Below, in pieces: positions 35,094 through 46,214 of a stretch of DNA of 64,000 nucleotides. Position 1 is the stretch's first letter. Every line of letters starts with the position of its first letter. Made by a program: the position numbers and the translations under genes. A model generated the notes under the pieces. That model did not search any database, was not told the DNA's origin, and saw nothing but the letters and a program-made list of their open reading frames with translations. Origin of the DNA: Cyathus striatus (Eukaryota > Basidiomycota > Agaricomycetes > Agaricales > Nidulariaceae). The stretch lies in assembly GCA_025738555.1 (NCBI GenBank), contig JAOVFP010000017.1, forward strand, positions 372,001 to 436,000, in the 5' to 3' direction.

Positions 35094-36588
35094 AGGACCC
35101 CCGAAATCCCCCTATGAGGTCCCATCCCAGTCTGCACATTTTGGGGCAAAATTTGACCGATGTGTCAGGACAGTCTGCATATAACTGGCTGATTTTTGAC
35201 ATGGAGGTATGATGAGAAGTCTGCATATGGACAGCGGCTGGGAGGAGGTGCCATGCCCTGTCTGCATACCATGACTAAGATGCTGAGATCGCGCCGAAGG
35301 CACTGCCACCCTGAACATATCCATTGATGAGACCAAGATTTGAGTGACATAACTTTGTTCCTTGCTGTGAGGGCGCATTAAGGCGCATCATGTGTGATAT
35401 TGAGGTTCCTGTCTGATATTTTGAATTTCGACGTCCTAGTAAATATACGAGCTGCCCATCAGCATTTACAAGCATCAACAGATATACACACACAAATGAA
35501 TCACAGGTGAAATGATTTCGGGAGGAAAAGAGTCTATCAGCCGAGGAGAGCCCAACTCCGAATGCTACAATACGTCATCAACTCCTGAGGGAAATGAATG
35601 TGGTTATGAAAGACATGCAAGAAAAAGGAATTTCTTCTACCATTGGCCATGTGCTTTGATGGCAACCAGGATGAACTCTGGGAGTTAATACTACAGAAAC
35701 AGGAAATGCAACAAACACTGCCGAAGCAGCCAAAAAACAAGCCAAAGCTGTATGTACTAAGTATACAAAATTAGTAAAAGCTATAATTGATATCTAATGA
35801 TATTCACTTAGCTTGTAACAATACAGAAGAATGCTTTCTTGAAATACAGACTTCCTGCAGAACTCTGTCTCACACAAGTAACAGTGTTTTCACCCTTGAA
35901 TTCTGGAGAGAATAAGTGTAGCTTCAGATTTATCTTGGTTGAAAACATATTATTCCATGGTCAAAGTGAGTTGTGCTGGTTTATATTGTGACGATGCAAC
36001 TGAGGACTGATCTTTTATGCTAAGTAGTTTTATTAGTGTACTCAAAAACAGGAAGAAAGAATAGAAATCATGCTTGGGTTCCCTCAGCAGCATAGATCAG
36101 TGCAGTCTAAAATCTCGCAATGCAATGCTTAGAATAATATGCAAGTCATGTATTCAGAGAAATACCCATCACAATGCAAGCAAGTAGATTGTGAAAATTT
36201 GCGATTGTAAGACCATTAACATTCTTAACTCAAATTGAACTATGATCCATCAAGCAATGTACACAGCTCTGACTTCGAATTTTATATAAAAAATTTGCAA
36301 TGGCCTACAGAAGATTGTTTTGGCTGTCAAGTTTATCAACAGCAGGGGTTGTGGATGGTGATAATCAGCCAGCACTCGTTGGCACATCCAGGAATTTTAA
36401 AATAAATTTTATATGTTAATAAATAAATGAATAAATAATAGGTCCTAGGATGGTGTCCACATACAGGTGGGCCTGATCCTGAGGTACCCTCCACTGTCTG
36501 CCTCTGGCGCCGCCAGGCCACCAAAACCTGTCTGCATATGGGCCTCTGAGTCCATCCTAGGACCTCATAGGGGGATTTTGGGGGTCCT
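35094..36588. mobile_element. hAT-like MITE with perfect 8-bp target duplication
   Basis: Ends AGGACCCCCGAAATCCCCCT and the inverse of AGGACCCCCAAAATCCCCCT form a 29-bp inverted repeat with one mismatch. AAAGTCAC is duplicated exactly (35086-35093 and 36589-36596). The interior is non-coding, with GTCTGCATA words in both orientations near the ends. Duplication length places it with hAT-type elements. Confidence 0.85.
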
Positions 36589-36761
36589 AAAGTCACCCAA
36601 TGATAAATTAACTTGATACAGATCAAAGTCTCGAAGGACATTTGTAACAAGTATCATGAAAGCAAGTGCATGCGGCTCCTAGGCTCAACTAACCCCATCC
36701 CATGAGTGCACATGCCCTGTTGTTCCAAATGCAGGCCTTGAGCAATCATGAGAGGGGCTTA

Positions 36762-36792
36762 TATCAAACTAGGGGTTTTGGCAGGGCAGTGC
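36762..36792 (+). repeat. Left 31-bp terminal inverted repeat
   Basis: TATCAAACTAGGGGTTTTGG and onward is the exact inverse of 45712-45742, 31 of 31 bases. Similarity stops abruptly on both sides, as expected for a TIR. Confidence 0.85.
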
Positions 36793-37089
36793 AAAAAATA
36801 TGTTAAACTTGTCTCCAGAGGCCCTGGGATCAAACCAGAGACATGGAATTATATGAGAGAAAATATTCCTATGACCTCTTACTATGCTGCTATGTACTTA
36901 AAATAAATATACTCCATGAGTGGAAGCCTTGAATCCTAAAATTATTGTGAAAGCTCTGATACTAGTGGTTGAAGGAAAGCACTTCAAACCATTTGAATAC
37001 CTTTTATCATGTAAACACCGGTTTGATGGCAGACTGTCACATCAGTGATACATTAAATCACGTGAACCGATCATTTATTGGATAGCGTA

Positions 37090-40000
37090 CTAAGGCTCCA
37101 ACCGTATAGTATATGGACTGTATATATACAGTTGCAACTGTATATGTATATATATAACTTGGTCAAAACTAGATATACTGAGATTGCCAGAAAAGCTATT
37201 GGAAAAGGGAACCATTGAGAACCCTTGCAAGATTGAGTCTGGCGATGAATCTGATGGTAAATCAGCACTTCGGGCTGTCGAGAAACAAGAGCAAAAGCAG
37301 GGTGCTCACAGGGGGCCTGCAAATGAAAGTTTGAAATATTTCCATGATCCTACTCTGATAAAAGATAAAAAAGGGAAGCGCTGGCAATTCAAGTGTCGTT
37401 ACTGCCACTGGTAAGCCTGTACTACAAACAATTAGATGTAAGGTTGCTAATAGAATTGTTTAAAGTCTACGCACCATTGTCAGAACTGTTGACAAAAAGA
37501 AGATGACTTTCAACGATGAAGAAACACTTCCAAAACTTAACAACCTCTCAAGTCATGCCACTGAGTGTCAAAAAAAGTGATCTGTTGAAGAGGAAAAGGC
37601 TCACAATAAAAATAGTAGCACTGACAGTTTCAACCTTAAAGCTAGCACTGACATGATGGCGGCCTTTCTCCTTGAAGGAGAGTTGAACCCAGCAGTGGTT
37701 CCTTCAGCCAAAGGGTTTTTACGTCTATTCTCATCATGGATATTAGATGAGAGCCTTCCATGGACGACAGGAGAGGCACCCACACTTCGAATGTTATTTA
37801 AATATCTTAATGTTCGTTACATGCTTCCATCTGACCAAACTGTGCGGAACCAACTTGCACACATTTTTACCGAGCTACATGGGAAAGTTGTTTGTGAATT
37901 TATGGCAAGCCTTATATTGAACTATATGAATAGAAACTTACCTGTCTTTCATTAGAACATACAATCAAAAATTACATATGCAATGGATACATGGACGATG
38001 AAACAAATGGTATACACCTTTGCATGCACCATTGGGACATACATTGACAGTGACTGGAAACTCACGCAACATGTGGTGGACTTTAAAGTTCTTGAAGACA
38101 AAGACCATGAGGGAGTTTGCGCGGGTAAGGCTTTCATAGCTAGTGCGAGAAGCCGTGGTGGATTGGACAAGATAAGTCAGGTGTTTGTAGAATTATATTA
38201 CATATTCAAATGTCACAATTCCATTCTGCCTCCACATATGCATTTGGATATGTTACTATACCTATTATGTATTTCACAGACAATGTGCTTCCGCTTTTTA
38301 TGTATTTAAGTAGTCTACTATGTACTCTACTACTTATCCATTTGCCTCTTGCTTCCACCCCCTGTGTGCTTTGAGGTCAAATGTAACATTGTTGTCATTG
38401 TCGATGCGTCGTTTATTTCAACAGTGTTCTTGTCATTCCAATGCAGTAACTAATTATAGTGTTCGCTCTATACTTTATTAGCCTCACCACTGATAATGCA
38501 TCTGTCAATGATGTACTCATTAGGTCTGCTGCCCGCCATCTTCAGATGCACTATGGAATTCCTCACAGCCCTGACTCCCACATTCGATGCATGGCACATG
38601 TTGTCAATCTTGTAGTGCAATCATTTTTGAATCGCATAGAGGAAGCTGATGATCCAGATGAAATTGACAACTATACAGCAATGAAAGACCAGCCTATTCA
38701 CTACAATGTAGACGATGATGTGGACCAACATGAACTTGACAATGAGATATTTGACGATACTGCTTTGGATGTGGATGAAGAAGATATTTCTCTTGATGAT
38801 GATGAGAAACAAGTCATAGGCTGCAGTGCTTTGAAACGTATAAGTGGTAATAATGCGCCCCAGAAAAGAATAGACTTACACTTATTCCTAGTTACGGTTT
38901 ATAACAACAAAGATTGTCTCATCTCCTCAGAGACGATCATTGTTCTTCAAGATATTGAAGTCCTTATATCCCAATGAGCCAAGGAAGCAAAAGCTAATGG
39001 TCGTACGTGATGTACGTACACGTTGGAATTACACACATGCAATGATCTGACAAGGACTATTGCTTCGAGAGGTGAGCACGTAGATCACATTGATTGACCA
39101 CATGTTTCTGATACATATCTCGATGAAAAGGCAATTGACAAGTGGACATTTGACATGCCTGCATTGCGAGGATTCATGCTAACTCCAGAAGCTTGGGAAT
39201 ATCTTAAACAGATAGCAGATATACTTGAAGTACGTGACATATACCACTGAATATTGTCCTGCTGTTGACTTTATAAACGTTCTCATTATCCATAGCCTTT
39301 TACGAAGGTAACAGAACAAATGTCGGCATCAAAGTATCCCACCATTCCCTTCGTTCTTCCGCTCTATGTTCTTATGGATGAACATCTGTTGAAGATTCAA
39401 GATAGCATGTCTATTCCATTCAGGTTTCAAGTTGCCGCTTCAGTTGCTCATGATAAACTTCTGAAATACAAGTCAACGGCAGATGGGAATCAGTACTACA
39501 TCATTGGGACAAGTAAGTCAATATAAAACATCGAGCTGTACACATAATTTAACTCACTTTTTCGAAGTTCTTCATCCAAATATGCGGGCTAATTGGTTCA
39601 GAAAAACTGTAAAAAGGGGGACCGAAAATGCGCCATCCTATCAGAGAGCACAGGAGGATGCTGTTACAAAAGCAACAGCATTATTCTCCCATGTAGCACA
39701 GACATATTATCAGAACTCACCACAGTACCAACAGGAACTGCCTAAACAAGACACTGAACACACGAAGAAGTCTGGAAGTAGCTGGCTAGCGGACATGTGC
39801 AATGTAGATAGTCATACTCCAGTCCAAACAACCCTGAAGTTGGACAGTTGGAAGGAAGAAGTTGAGCGGTACCTTCGGTTTGAAGGTGGAGTTTCAAATG
39901 ACTTGAACGATCCTTTATCATGGTGGAAGGTATGTATATCTCATGATGTTTCTATTCAATAAAACTGACCTGTCGTGTCATAAAGAAGTACTGCAATTCA

Positions 40001-40356
40001 TTTCCTACCATTGCCTGAATGGCACGCGACTTTTTGGCTATTCCTGCTACTAGTGTATCAGTTGAACGTGTGTTCTCGAAATCTCGCCACATATGCTCTG
40101 ATCTTCATAGTTCTCTGAAGGCTGAAACGGTGCAAAAGGCTCTTCTGTCAAAGGTGTGGATTCGTAGTGGTCTCCTCGACATCAACCCACCTGCAATGGA
40201 ACGAAAAAAGCACGGTGTTAAGCAGATTTAATGATTCATGTGACTTACCCTATAAAATAACTATATACTACATATATACATCTAAATAGTGTGTATAAAC
40301 TGTTACCGTATATTTACGCTCCACTGAGTATACATATACTATATAGTTGGAGCCTT
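37090..40356. mobile_element. hAT transposon nested in the DUF6589/RecQ unit
   Basis: Inner ends AAGGCTCCAACCGTATAGTA (from 37092) and its inverse near 40356 (AAGGCTCCAACTATATAGTA) form the TIR. ATAGCGTA at 37082-37089 and ATAGTGTA at 40357-40364 look like an 8-bp duplication with one substitution. The element encodes a BED-finger hAT transposase and lies 114 bp upstream of the DUF6589-like start codon. Confidence 0.75.
37184..40231 (+). pseudogene. hAT-family transposase (BED finger, dimerisation domain)
   Basis: A BED-type zinc finger is split by the first intron: FKCRYCHW before it and LNNLSSHATEC after. The catalytic core follows with LPWTTGEAPTLRMLFKYL, DTWTMKQMVYTFACTIGT, LTTDNASVNDVL and HIRCMAHVVNLVVQ, then an acidic insert, and PFVLPLYVLMDEHLLK. 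The C-terminal hAT dimerisation region reads ARDFLAIPATSVSVERVFSK. Several introns separate these blocks. Four in-frame TGA codons (37578, 39048, 39095, 40016) fall where the family usually has Arg or a similar residue, and the first codon is not ATG, so the copy is dead. It would cut and paste the hAT element that contains it. Confidence 0.85.
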
Positions 40357-40404
40357 ATAGTGTATGCAACCTTGATGCGACACGACTCAGAGTTACAAGT
40401 TGCG

Positions 40405-40446
40405 ACACATTCAAGACACATTCAAGACACATTCAAGACACATTAC
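40405..40446 (+). repeat. Short tandem repeat upstream of the DUF6589-like gene
   Basis: A 13-bp unit (ACATTCAAGACAC) is repeated three times, ending about 35 bp before the start codon at 40478. It sits in the likely promoter or 5' leader. Role unknown. Confidence 0.6.
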
Positions 40447-40477
40447 TAGTTCTTGACACTTGTATACTGACAGTGAC

Positions 40478-43172
40478 ATGGCAGACACAAAGAAAACTGA
40501 CAAGAAAGTCTGTGCTGGTGTTATAGCACTCAAAGGCTCCAAATATAGATCTGCTAATGAATTTGTATGTGCTTTCTATGCATCTGAAGGACATGCCTCA
40601 CAAGCGCTCTGCTACCAAGAAGGGGCATCCTATGCTCCATCCTCTATCCTTGCAGCATGGATTCGCAATGTACCCAAGGAATCACAGGAACATTTAAATC
40701 GTGCAATTACTAGTGCAGCAGCAGATATCATCATCATGGAGTCAACAAAAGCCTGCTGCAACGATGACCTCCAGCTTTCCTCCTCAGGAATTACCATCCC
40801 TTACCTTACAACAGATTTTGGTCTTGATAGGATACAAGAAACATATAACTCTCTCCTACCATGCTTCTCTTTGCTTCTCATGTCTGTTCTTACAGCTAAG
40901 AACAACTATGAACACTGGAATGATACAGAAAAGATAGGTAAAGAAGCTATGGCAATGAGGGTATGTAACAAATTAATTACCATTCATTATCTCATAAATC
41001 TACCTCAGGTTGTTGTTGTTATAATTAGCATATGCCTTTTTTTTCGTAACTGAGCTACAAATGCACTTCAACTTGTCATTGGTCTATTTTTGTCAAGTTC
41101 AGGAGTAGGAAGAAGAGTGTTCGATGTTTTCAATCACATTGGCCTTTCAGTTAGTTATATGTATGTGAATTTGTGTGAATCATTAATTTATAGTAAGAAA
41201 CTTAGTCTAAATTTGCTTTAGAACAGTACAAAAATCACTGCAAACACTGTCTCAAGATGCAAAAGTCCGTGCATGAGAGTTTGCCCATTCACCAGATCGA
41301 CTATGGGGTATTGTGTATGACAATATCAATTTCACCTTGTGAAAGGCCTCTCAACGACTTGACTCAACTACTCAACAAATCAATGCGACTACATCAGCCC
41401 TCTTTTCCCTTCCTAAAAGTTTCACACATAAAGTGTATGCATCTGCATTATCTATCAAGGACCACACAGCATCCACAACTAAGCGCTATCTTCTCACTCC
41501 TAAGAAGCTCACACCTACAAAACAGCTGAAGGATCAGGCACATGCTGCTTTTAAGCATGCAATACAGACAATCCTTCTTTGTTATGCTCCAGGTCCAGTG
41601 GGCTCAATGGATAATAACAAGAAACTACGAAAGCAAACAATAAACCTCAAGCCAAAAATTCGCTGTTTGGAGCATGAGAAGACAGAGTTCTATCCACTTC
41701 CTGCACTCAATGAAGAGGAAGCATCAGTACAAGGCACCATCCGTGTTGTTGAAAAAATATTCACCTATTTGCTTGACCTTGCTGAAGAAATTATAGATAC
41801 TGAATTTAGGTTTACTGTTGGTGATTGGTTAACAATCCGGAATTTACGTCTTATGAAAGATGAACGGCGTGATGAATTCTCAAGATTTCTCAGATTTGAA
41901 TGGGTCCAAGAGGCATCAATGCCATTTCACTTTCAGCTAAATGCTATATATGCCCTATATCGAACCCACCTTGGGACTAGCTCGCAGAGTAATCCAAGCC
42001 GTTTGGAGCATCACCGCACTCTGCTCTGAAGGTCCAAGCTCGATACCAAAAAACCTGAATACAATAAAGAAAAAGAATTAGTTATTCATTCACTTATTGC
42101 ATGTATTCTTGATTGTACCAGGTTTGCATATTATCGTTATCAAAATATTTAATATTGTGGCTAAATAGTATGCTGATTAGGATTATTCTTGGAAGATCAT
42201 CTATCAGAGATCTGGAGGACTGGAACCTGGGCTGTAGTGAATTTGAGAGCATTGTGGAGAGAATTGTTCAGGAATTTGCTTCGACATCAGCAGCACACAA
42301 TGCCTTGGAGTCTGGAGATGATGTACTGGCACATTCTATCCTATTCATTCACGATACTCTGTTCTTTTGGGAATTCTTTGATGCAATCTGGGATGCTGAT
42401 ACTGGGTGTATGTGGACAGTGTACAATTTTTGGCTGTTTATGTTGTGAGGTGCTGGATGCCATAATTATGGGAATGAGATACTCGAGATGAGATATCAGT
42501 TCGAGTTTGAATTCTCACCAGCTCTTCAGGAAGTTGTAGAACGCACATGGCTCGTAAATCGATGGGGGAAAAAAGGATGTTCTATACCAACAGATCTATA
42601 CCTTGAACATAACAATGGATTTTTGAAGGTGAGTTAGTTGTCACGAATCAACACTCTACTATTTACTAATACATAATAAGAATATGTTTGCTGTGATGGG
42701 AAGCAATGCTTCAGTCGAGCATATTAAACACAAATCTTCAGCATGTGTTGAGGTACTGCGATCTCTAACACATGAAGTAGCAAAGTGGTTCGAAACTAGT
42801 GATTATCACAGACACCATAATGCAGTGGAATCAACATCTGATATCCATGCACTTTGCCTTGATCTCGCTGTTCAAAAGGTTCACAAATTTATTCCACACC
42901 GAAAAATACACACATCAAATCCAAAGAAGTGAGCCGTCCATGATATATACATGGATGGAATGAAAATGTTGGCAGGCCGTATGTATCAAGAGTGGGTAAA
43001 GCATGGTTCTGCAGTACTTGCTGCTAGTGAGCCAAATGCAAGTAATGTATCAGGGGACAATGACTTTGAAGTTGGGGAGGGGTTTGTGAATCCAAATGGT
43101 ACAATGGACGTTGATACAGAAATAGATCCAGACTTGATACAAGACTACCCCTTCTTAAGCATGTCAGAGTAG
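40478..43172 (+). pseudogene. DUF6589-like protein, possible transposase, six TGA stops
   Basis: Five exons keep one frame: 40478-40960, 41009-41160, 41222-42121, 42181-42628, 42681-43172. Recognisable blocks are GIVYDNINFTL.KASQRLDS followed by TTQQINATTSALFSLP, then KKPEYNKEKELVIHSLIA, SGDDVLAHSILF, and LYLEHNNGFLKNMFAVMGS followed by NASVEHIKHKSS, as in the DUF6589 proteins common in Agaricomycetes. The conserved E-H-N and D-N motifs would suit an RNase H-fold nuclease, but this is inference. Stops at 41051, 41274, 41340, 42027, 42446 and 42930 are all TGA and all replace a plausible Arg; there is no TAA or TAG. The 3' end overlaps that of the RecQ gene on the other strand by 9 bp. An acidic tail ends the protein. 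Confidence 0.8.
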
Positions 43173-45503
43173 TCTAAAATATAAGATAACACTGTTACAC
43201 ACTGTATGTTCATAATTAGGACACTGGAATGATAATGTTGTGCCCTGCAGATATGAATCGCCATCTACGAATGGGTTTTCATTGATATTTGACACTGATG
43301 CTATGTGAGAACATTTTGGCTGACGTTCCATAGCTTCACATTCATTGTGATCCCATCGTGCTTGTTGGAATTGCTCAATTATTTTAATGAGAGAGTCCAT
43401 GGTTTCATCATCAGTAAACCACACCATTAGCTGCTCAATTACACTGGAATCAATCTGTAAGACATTTAGTAGAACATGTGCCTTGTCCACCAAAAGATTG
43501 ATTTGCTCATTTGTAAGAACCCACTCCTGGGAAAGAAAAAGATTGTCGTCTCGAATTTCGCACCATCTTGAATCCCTCCAGAATGTAAGTGCATCATGAA
43601 GATCTTTGTGTTCAACCTTGGTGCAATGTAGGCGAGTGACCATGACATTGGAATCCATAGCACTAGCATGTGTGAACATGATATCAGTTACCTCTAGTTT
43701 TGCAAGGTGAAAAGAAATAAGATCTCGCTCAGAGGCAGTGAGCAGACCAACCACAGTGTTTGGATCGATGCGGCAAACAAGTGCACTGCAGGACCCACAT
43801 GTCAACACTTCCTCATCCACTTTGTTTACAACTTCCCACTCAATATGGCTTTCAGTCACCCACTTGTCTTCTCCTTCCTCCTCATCCTCCCTTCCCCCCT
43901 CCTCGTCTTCCTCATCCTCCTCATCTTCTTGGACTACCTTTGAAATGTCATCCAGTGAAGTGTACCATTTGAATCCTGGAAGATTTGGCTGGGGATGTAG
44001 GAGATTGCAAAGGAATACACATTGGCAGTGATCCGATTGTGCTCTGTTGATAAATTCAAGTGAGGCTTTATCCATTGCTGTTCTTCGCTTCTCATCTGCA
44101 GCCATCTTCTTAGTTGTCTTTTGAATTCCCCCTTCTGAAAGCTTCGGCTGAAAAGCCCATGGTTCAACAATCCACACCATCATTGCCAGTATGGATTGTG
44201 ATCTACCACCATGGCTGCCCTTCTGATATGCACTGTTGAAGTTCTCGACACCATACACCACCACCTGCTCAATATCAGGTATATCAGTTCCCATTCCCAC
44301 TGCCATAGTAGCAAAGACAATTTTAACATTGCCATCAAGAAACTTCTTCATTGTCTTGTCTTTGTATGATTCAGAATTCATAGCAGTAAGTGAATACATT
44401 GCTTTCTGAAGTTCTGGTTTGACGAGAAGACAGCATAAGTCACATGCATGTTGTGCCTGCTGGCGAGTCTTTAGGTACACTAGTGTCTTCTTGAAAGATT
44501 CAAGGCCTGTTGGTTCGTGTGGAATGAATGCAAACAAATCTATCATCGAAGTCATTGTGTGCTCCATTGCACACACAAGCAACCGCAAGTTAGGATGGTC
44601 CAAGCCCATATCGATCCCATAGAAAGGTCGCTCTTGTCCCATTGAAAGTGTTTCATACACGATTTCAAATGTTTTGGTGGAGCATGTTCCGGTAAGTGCC
44701 AACCATGGAATCTCCTTCCCAATGATTACTCTCAGCACTGAAAGTTCTCCATAATCCTTTCTGAACTTGTCTTTCCAGTCCTCAATGACATGTGCTTCAT
44801 CAAGTGACATAGCCACGGCACTGCTACGAAATGAATATTGCTGGAATAGCTTCTTAAATTCCAGACTGTGAAGCAAAATCTCAGGGGATGCATAAACAAG
44901 GCAATATTTCCCCTCTCCTATTTCAGTGAATAATGATGGCTCCTTATTATCTTCGTTTACAGCTACCACAGAGATACAAAACTCCTGGTCTTGTCCAGCT
45001 CCGCTTCCCAAGTTGCGAAGGATTCGTTTCTCGTTAAACCTTCTGACCTGTTTCAAATAAAGTAAGTCCTATCTCGATGTGTCAAGTCCAGAGAAATGAA
45101 CAGTATTCACCTGATCTTTTTGCAGTGACTTCAATGGTGAGATAACAATCACTACCCCTTTACCTCCACATAGTGCAGCAGCAATTGCAAGCATTGCGAA
45201 CACCAAAGACTTTCCATACCCTGTTCCCGCAACAACAATGGCATCATGCCCCTCAGCAACTTTCTCAAAAACTTTCAATTGCCAAGGATGGGGCTTGTAC
45301 CCATATAGCTCCTCTGTAACGCTCGCAATAGTTTCCAGTGGAATAACACAATGGAGTCTTGGCCATTTCTTCTGGGGGATAGAGGTCTTGCAATTTGGCC
45401 TAGGTGTACTTGCAGGGGTTTTGCGATGGCGGGGTGTATTAAAAAGTGTGCTCTGTAGCTCAGGCAGTGTAGCTGTTGCTCGGGGTGGTGTACAAGGTTC
45501 CAT
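43164..45503 (-). CDS. RecQ-type superfamily 2 DNA helicase, open frame
   Basis: Two exons, 45503-45111 and 45047-43164, with a 63-nt intron (GTGAAT...ACAG); 758 residues. ATG at 45503 is the first in frame. Motifs: AGTGYGKS (92-99), VVIVISPLKSLQKDQ (Ia), DEAHVIEDW (214-222), LALTGT (III), VFATMAVGMGTDIP (V), and motif VI as QKGSHGGRSQ near 406-415. RecQ proteins normally have two Arg in motif VI; the first is His here, so ATP hydrolysis may be impaired. Zinc-binding-like HCQCVFLCNLLHPQ follows, then an acidic run and a C-terminal region with no match. It is convergent with the DUF6589-like gene and inside the same 31-bp inverted repeats, so it is probably transposon cargo or part of the transposition machinery, not the host's RecQ. 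Confidence 0.85.
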
Positions 45504-45711
45504 TTGTTGTCTTAGAATAGATGGAATGCGTTGAACTAAGCTGCTACTCAATATCAATGTGCAAATGTTATCACTGATGCTAATCCTTATCTCTCAAGAC
45601 GCGAAAAGCCCAGACCGGCATGACCAGGAGTTTAGTGTGACAACCGGTAACTTATTTTCATCTTATGTAAGGGGACACTACATTTTGAAATCAAATGATC
45701 AAAATTTTGAA

Positions 45712-45742
45712 GCACTGCCCTGCCAAAACCCCTAGTTTGATA
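45712..45742 (-). repeat. Right 31-bp terminal inverted repeat
   Basis: Exact inverse of 36762-36792. It lies about 210 bp upstream of the RecQ start codon, so the interval 45504-45711 is the likely RecQ promoter. Confidence 0.85.
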
Positions 45743-45825
45743 CAAGACCATCCACGGAGTGGACATATCCACTGATGTGGATGTCTTGGGCCGAGACTAA
45801 TGCGGCTCCCGGACATCGCACTGTA

Positions 45826-46214
45826 CTGGATAATTTCAACCAAGTGTTCGGACCCTTTTAGGTGTGACGGTCCAAACCTCTGTTTGCAGCCCTATAGAAT
45901 GTGTGACACCTAAGGTGAACTGTTTGCAGCATAAGCCATTGGGTGAGTGAAATTTAAGCTGAAATAGATTTGAATGGCTTTCAACTGTAATTATTATACT
46001 CATTACACACTTCAGGAGGTATATTATTGGTATAAATACTGTTTTAAATATTACTACTCATTTTATTTTATTTTATTTTTAACGATTTTTCATAATTTTG
46101 TGTTTTCCTTGAACCTGTGTTCATGAGTCTTTGTGACGCGTGACCAACAGCTAAATGTGTTCTGTTCATGGCCCTGTGTGATGCGTGACTGAACAGTTGG
46201 TCGAAATTATCCAG
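45826..46214. mobile_element. 389-bp MITE with TA flanks
   Basis: Left end CTGGATAATTTCAACCAA and right end (inverse) CTGGATAATTTCGACCAA pair as a TIR, and TA flanks both sides. A Tc1/mariner-type MITE is the simplest reading. It lies 83 bp outside the right TIR of the DUF6589/RecQ unit. Non-coding. Confidence 0.6.

Larger units (their letters stand above)
36762..45742. mobile_element. Compound TIR element: DUF6589-like gene plus RecQ helicase, hAT nested
   Basis: Identical 31-bp inverted repeats (TATCAAACTAGGGG... facing inward) lie at 36762-36792 and 45712-45742. Between them are a hAT transposon (37090-40356), a DUF6589-like gene on the plus strand and a RecQ-type helicase on the minus strand that meet tail to tail. 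Without the hAT insert the unit is about 5.7 kb. No clear target duplication was seen outside the repeats; TA at their outer ends is ambiguous. I infer a helicase-carrying DNA transposon in which the DUF6589-like protein may be the transposase. Helicase-bearing Academ-type elements are reported in fungi, but I cannot confirm this belongs with them. Confidence 0.65.

Noticed and set aside
40478..43172. TGA read as selenocysteine or a reassigned codon
   Set aside because: The stops sit at expected Arg positions in several unrelated decayed genes, while the intact NACHT-WD40 gene has no internal TGA; CpG decay explains it.
43164..45503. Subtelomeric RecQ (telomere-linked helicase) suggesting a chromosome end
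   Set aside because: No telomere-type repeat array is seen, and the gene is enclosed by its own inverted repeats, which fits a transposon better.
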